NCBI RefSeq assembly: GCF_000250875.1
Contig: NZ_JH604974.1
Span: 2,182 to 20,024 of the forward strand
DNA: 17,843 nt
Reading direction: 5' to 3'
DNA from: Sutterella parvirubra YIT 11816
Lineage (GTDB): Bacteria; Pseudomonadota; Gammaproteobacteria; Burkholderiales; Burkholderiaceae_F
Position 1 is the stretch's first letter. Every line of letters begins with the position of its first letter. The translations under genes and the position numbers were made by a program. Shown here in pieces: positions 16,643-17,843 of this stretch. The notes below the pieces were generated by a model. That model saw only the letters and a list, made by a program, of their open reading frames with translations. It had not been told where the DNA came from and ran no database searches.

Positions 16643-17249
16643 GGTTGGCTCCTAAGTTGCTTTCGAAGAGTCGCCCACCTCCGCCAAGAGGGAGGGCGAC
16701 GCCGTGCGGGTTGGCGGACCTGAACTTAGGAACAGGCCACCCCGAAGGGTGCCCGCACGGCATCAACCCGCAAAATCGAAGCCATGCGGGCGCAATAAGG
16801 CCATGAGTAAGACAACCGCCAAAAAGAAACGCCACGTCCCGAGAGAGGGAGAGCGCGGCGGTCATCCGCCTAAGTTCGAGCGACCCGCCAAGATCGCGGC
16901 CCATCGTGCGACGGGCTGAGCGAATCTTAACGCACGCGGCGCCTGCGCCGCAATGTTCCGCCGTATGATCGGACCCGAGGCCGTGGGCGGCTTTCATTCC
17001 CGAAGAGTTTGGCGACTGGAGGGAGTGAACGCCGGAAGCGGCCTTTTTCGTGCCAACGGTCATGCGGGGCGCCGTCGATGTGAGGGCTTTCGGTTCGCCC
17101 AGAACGTATCTGGTCTTTCGAGCACCGGCGCCGAGAAGCGCAAGAGCGCGGACGGGCTTTGACCTGAGGGCCTCGGGGCGCCTGCGTGAGGCGGACGCCG
17201 AAGGGCTGCGGGCCGTCCGGGTGCGCTGGTTGAGGTGAACGGTAGTCAT
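16635..17249 (-). CDS. Putative leader ORF, Ash/Icd-like, spanning the antisense RNA
   Basis: An open frame of 204 codons fills the space between alpA and the 122-aa gene. Its ATG at 17249 lies 8 bases past the alpA stop, with GAGGTG 6 bases upstream, and its TAG overlaps the start of the next gene. An internal start at 16865, next to the upstream target site, would give a 76-aa product. The C-terminal part (PCGHPSGWPVPKFRSANPHG) resembles, from memory, the Ash- or Icd-like ORFs annotated over immunity RNAs in P4-like elements. The remainder is Arg/Ser/Ala-rich and looks like low-information translation. It may be a real leader peptide whose translation is regulated, or only a frame kept open by the RNA. 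I favour the shorter product if any is made. Confidence 0.35.
   Translation of the reverse strand: MTTVHLNQRTRTARSPSASASRRRPEALRSKPVRALALLGAGARKTRYVLGEPKALTSTAPRMTVGTKKAASGVHSLQSPNSSGMKAAHGLGSDHTAEHCGAGAACVKIRSARRTMGRDLGGSLELRRMTAALSLSRDVAFLFGGCLTHGLIAPAWLRFCGLMPCGHPSGWPVPKFRSANPHGVALPLGGGGRLFESNLGANHE
16650..16687 (-). promoter_or_regulatory. Downstream target of antisense RNA, over the 122-aa gene RBS
   Basis: On the minus strand TTGGCGG (16687-16681) is followed after 22 bases by AACTTAGGAG (16658-16649), where AGGAG is the Shine-Dalgarno of the 122-aa gene. AACUUAGGA is perfectly complementary (9 bases) to the antisense loop, and UUGGCGG (7 bases) to the adjoining CCGCCAA. Pairing would hide the ribosome site. 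The position matches seqC of P4 and the a'/b' sites of P1. Confidence 0.7.
16701..16761 (-). ncRNA. C4/P4-CI-like antisense immunity RNA
   Basis: The minus strand folds into a compact two-hairpin RNA. The closing stem is 10 perfect base pairs (GCCGUGCGGG, 16761-16752, with CCCGCACGGC, 16710-16701). Hairpin I is CACCC-UUCG-GGGUG (16751-16738). Hairpin II is CCUG-UUCCUAAGUU-CAGG (16736-16719), with its 10-nt loop fully exposed, followed by single-stranded CCGCCAA (16717-16711 region). The loop and the CCGCCAA segment are complementary to two sites flanking the RNA. This layout is that of the C4 antisense RNAs of phages P1/P7 and the CI RNA of P4, which are processed from the leader transcript and silence the replication or antirepressor operon. 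The assignment is from structure and complementarity; I could not run a covariance search. The exact 5' and 3' ends are unknown. Confidence 0.72.
16869..16891 (-). promoter_or_regulatory. Upstream target of antisense RNA (seqA-like)
   Basis: On the minus strand TTGGCGG (16891-16885), 8 bases of spacer and AACTTAGG (16876-16869) repeat the two boxes of the downstream target. GAACUUAGG is complementary over 9 bases to the antisense loop and first stem base. It lies three bases before ATG 16865 of the internal leader frame. The position corresponds to seqA of phage P4, where pairing causes early termination of the leader transcript. Confidence 0.65.
16936..16951 (-). repeat. GC-rich hairpin in the operon leader
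   Basis: GCGGCGC and GCGCCGC are perfect 7-bp arms with a 2-base centre, probably a 6-bp stem with a 4-nt loop in RNA. It precedes the upstream antisense target. No T-run follows, so it is not a standard terminator; it might act as a pause or attenuation element. Confidence 0.35.
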
Positions 17250-17259
17250 AGCCGTCACC

Positions 17260-17526
17260 TCAGGCCACGGAACCCAACGCCGACGGACGGGATTCCATCC
17301 AAGCGAGAACCTCGGCTTTCTTCCACGCGGTAGCGTGTTCGCCGATTTTGACGGGCGCCGGGAACGTGCCCAGCCGGGAGCGGTCCCAAACCGTACTCTT
17401 AGAGAGGCCGGTGAGGGCGACAACGCGGGGGAGTCGGATGAACCCGGGATCCGAGGCGCGGAGGGCCTCAAGGCGTTCGGCGTGTTCGCTGGGAAGCCAC
17501 GCGGGGAGAGTGGTGTGGTCGGTCAT
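17260..17526 (-). CDS. AlpA-family helix-turn-helix regulator
   Basis: The 88-aa protein carries an AlpA/excisionase-type winged HTH: FIRLPRVVALTGLSKSTVWD (about 29-48), then RLGTFPAPVKIGEHATAWKK and VLAWMESR, all hallmarks of the family. AlpA proteins in P4-like elements and in E. coli CP4-57 activate or repress integrase and excision genes. AGGAGGAAGT directly before the ATG is a strong ribosome site. The array of inverted repeats upstream is a candidate binding region. It is the first complete gene of the leftward cluster, and a possible leader frame starts right after its stop. Confidence 0.9.
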   Translation of the reverse strand: MTDHTTLPAWLPSEHAERLEALRASDPGFIRLPRVVALTGLSKSTVWDRSRLGTFPAPVKIGEHATAWKKAEVLAWMESRPSALGSVA

Positions 17527-17613
17527 ACTTCCTCCTATGGGATTAAGACCTTTCGGCCGGTGCGGGATTGCCTTGGCCGTCGGAGAAAGATTGACACGAC
17601 GAAAACCAAAGAA

Positions 17614-17681
17614 AAAGGGTGCACCCTTTCAAAAGCCCAAACCCTGTTTAGGCTTTTGAGAACCCTAAAAAGGGTGAACCC
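17614..17681. promoter_or_regulatory. Inverted-repeat operator array upstream of alpA
   Basis: A perfect 16-bp palindrome AAAGGGTGCACCCTTT (17614-17629) is followed by a long inverted repeat (17629-17659; 9-bp arms TCAAAAGCC/GGCTTTTGA, one mismatch, then AAAC-CCT-GTTT), and then by ACCCT-AAAA-AGGGT (17662-17675). AAAGGGTGAACCC (17669-17681) repeats the first palindrome's left part with one change, 55 bases away, about five helical turns. Several copies of one half-site, ACCCT, point to cooperative regulator binding. I see no convincing -10/-35 pair for alpA within it. Confidence 0.5.
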
Positions 17682-17754
17682 CCTTTCTTGGCGTTGCTAG
17701 ATATTCAGTTGTTTTGAGCATCAACCCCGATTTTTGGGAACCAATCAAGTACGC

Positions 17755-17843
17755 TTATTTTTTCTTCTCAGGAAGCCGGAAACGTCGCTTTTTGCCCCGC
17801 CCGACCTCGCTCACTTGGGGCAGAACTATGGCGTTGATCGCTC
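17755..17843 (-). CDS. 3' end of an unidentified gene (partial)
   Basis: The last 28 codons of a leftward gene enter from the window edge and end at TAA: AINAIVLPQVSEVGRG, then a basic tail KKRRFRLPEKKK. The lysine/arginine-rich tail and normal residue mix look like a real C-terminus. By position, just upstream of alpA, an integrase or another regulatory or DNA-binding protein is likely, but the fragment shows no diagnostic motif. A rightward ATG at 17828 overlaps it and is the alternative. Confidence 0.45.
   Translation of the reverse strand, partial: AINAIVLPQVSEVGRGKKRRFRLPEKKK

Larger units (their letters stand above)
12750..17843 (-). mobile_element. Left part of an integrated P4-like / phage-satellite element
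   Basis: The genes from AlpA through the antisense-RNA leader, Toprim protein and DUF927 ATPase to the 86-aa protein form one leftward replication-regulation module of the kind found in phage satellites and integrative elements. The left limit is placed at the terminator before DUF971; the right limit and the integrase are outside the window. No structural, packaging, toxin or resistance gene is present in the visible part. No direct repeat marking an attachment site could be matched because only one end is seen. Confidence 0.7.

Noticed and set aside
16803..16919. Rightward 38-aa frame with GGHPPKFERPAKIA, resembling the start of phage small-terminase proteins
   Set aside because: It is very short, has a weak ribosome site, runs against all neighbours, and overlaps the antisense target. 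The likeness covers only a few residues; at best it is a remnant.
16635..17471. Full 278-codon version of the leader frame starting inside alpA
   Set aside because: The part within alpA is a shadow of a recognised gene; the only start with a ribosome site is at 17249 or, weakly, 16865.
17591..17596. Perfect TTGACA on the plus strand as a rightward promoter
   Set aside because: No -10 follows at 16-18 bases, and there is no rightward gene behind it apart from an unsupported ATG at 17828.
17828..17843. Rightward gene start (ATG GCG TTG) at the window edge
   Set aside because: It conflicts with the more protein-like C-terminus on the minus strand, and five codons are too few to judge.
1..17843. 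CRISPR array or insertion sequence
   Set aside because: No regularly spaced direct repeats and no transposase-like frame with terminal inverted repeats were seen.

Overview
The window looks like a piece of a high-GC betaproteobacterial chromosome (Burkholderiales, possibly Sutterellaceae) with an integrated mobile element on its right side. The taxonomic guess rests on gene content, mainly the order DUF971 - ubiE - Tim44-like, on UbiE and RND protein style, and on high GC. It is an inference, not a database result.

Chromosomal part, about 1-12700. An RND multidrug efflux operon runs leftward (adaptor lipoprotein at 4425-3232, inner-membrane pump at 3205-83). A MarC-family membrane protein diverges from it (4652-5299) and shares a 14-bp bidirectional terminator with the convergent glmU-glmS operon (8599-5374), which makes UDP-GlcNAc precursors. 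Upstream lies a sodium:solute symporter (10172-8694), then a leftward cluster: DUF971 protein (12681), UbiE/MenG methyltransferase (12251) and an exported Tim44-like protein (11388-10435), closed by a clear terminator.

Mobile element, about 12750-17843 (right end not in the window). All its genes run leftward: the 3' end of an unidentified gene (17843-17755), an operator-like array of inverted repeats, an AlpA-type regulator, a leader with an antisense-RNA-like structure, a 122-aa unknown protein, a Toprim protein, a DUF927/P-loop ATPase and an 86-aa protein, then a terminator. This is the replication and regulation half of a phage satellite or P4-like integrative element. No integrase, capsid or packaging gene is visible.

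The most interesting point is in the leader between alpA and the 122-aa gene. On the minus strand, 16761-16701 folds into a 10-bp closing stem with two hairpins. One hairpin loop, UUCCUAAGUU, and a nearby single-stranded CCGCCAA are complementary to two target regions, one upstream (16891-16869) and one downstream (16687-16650). Each target holds TTGGCGG followed by AACTTAGG, and the downstream copy contains the Shine-Dalgarno of the 122-aa gene. This matches the logic of the P4 CI RNA (seqB between seqA and seqC) and of the P1/P7 C4 antisense RNAs. It suggests the replication operon is silenced in the integrated state by RNA pairing and not by a protein repressor alone.

A second, unexplained segment sits at the left edge of the element (12788-12944), between two minus-strand terminators. 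It has long inverted repeats and no convincing gene, and may be a small RNA gene or the attachment region.
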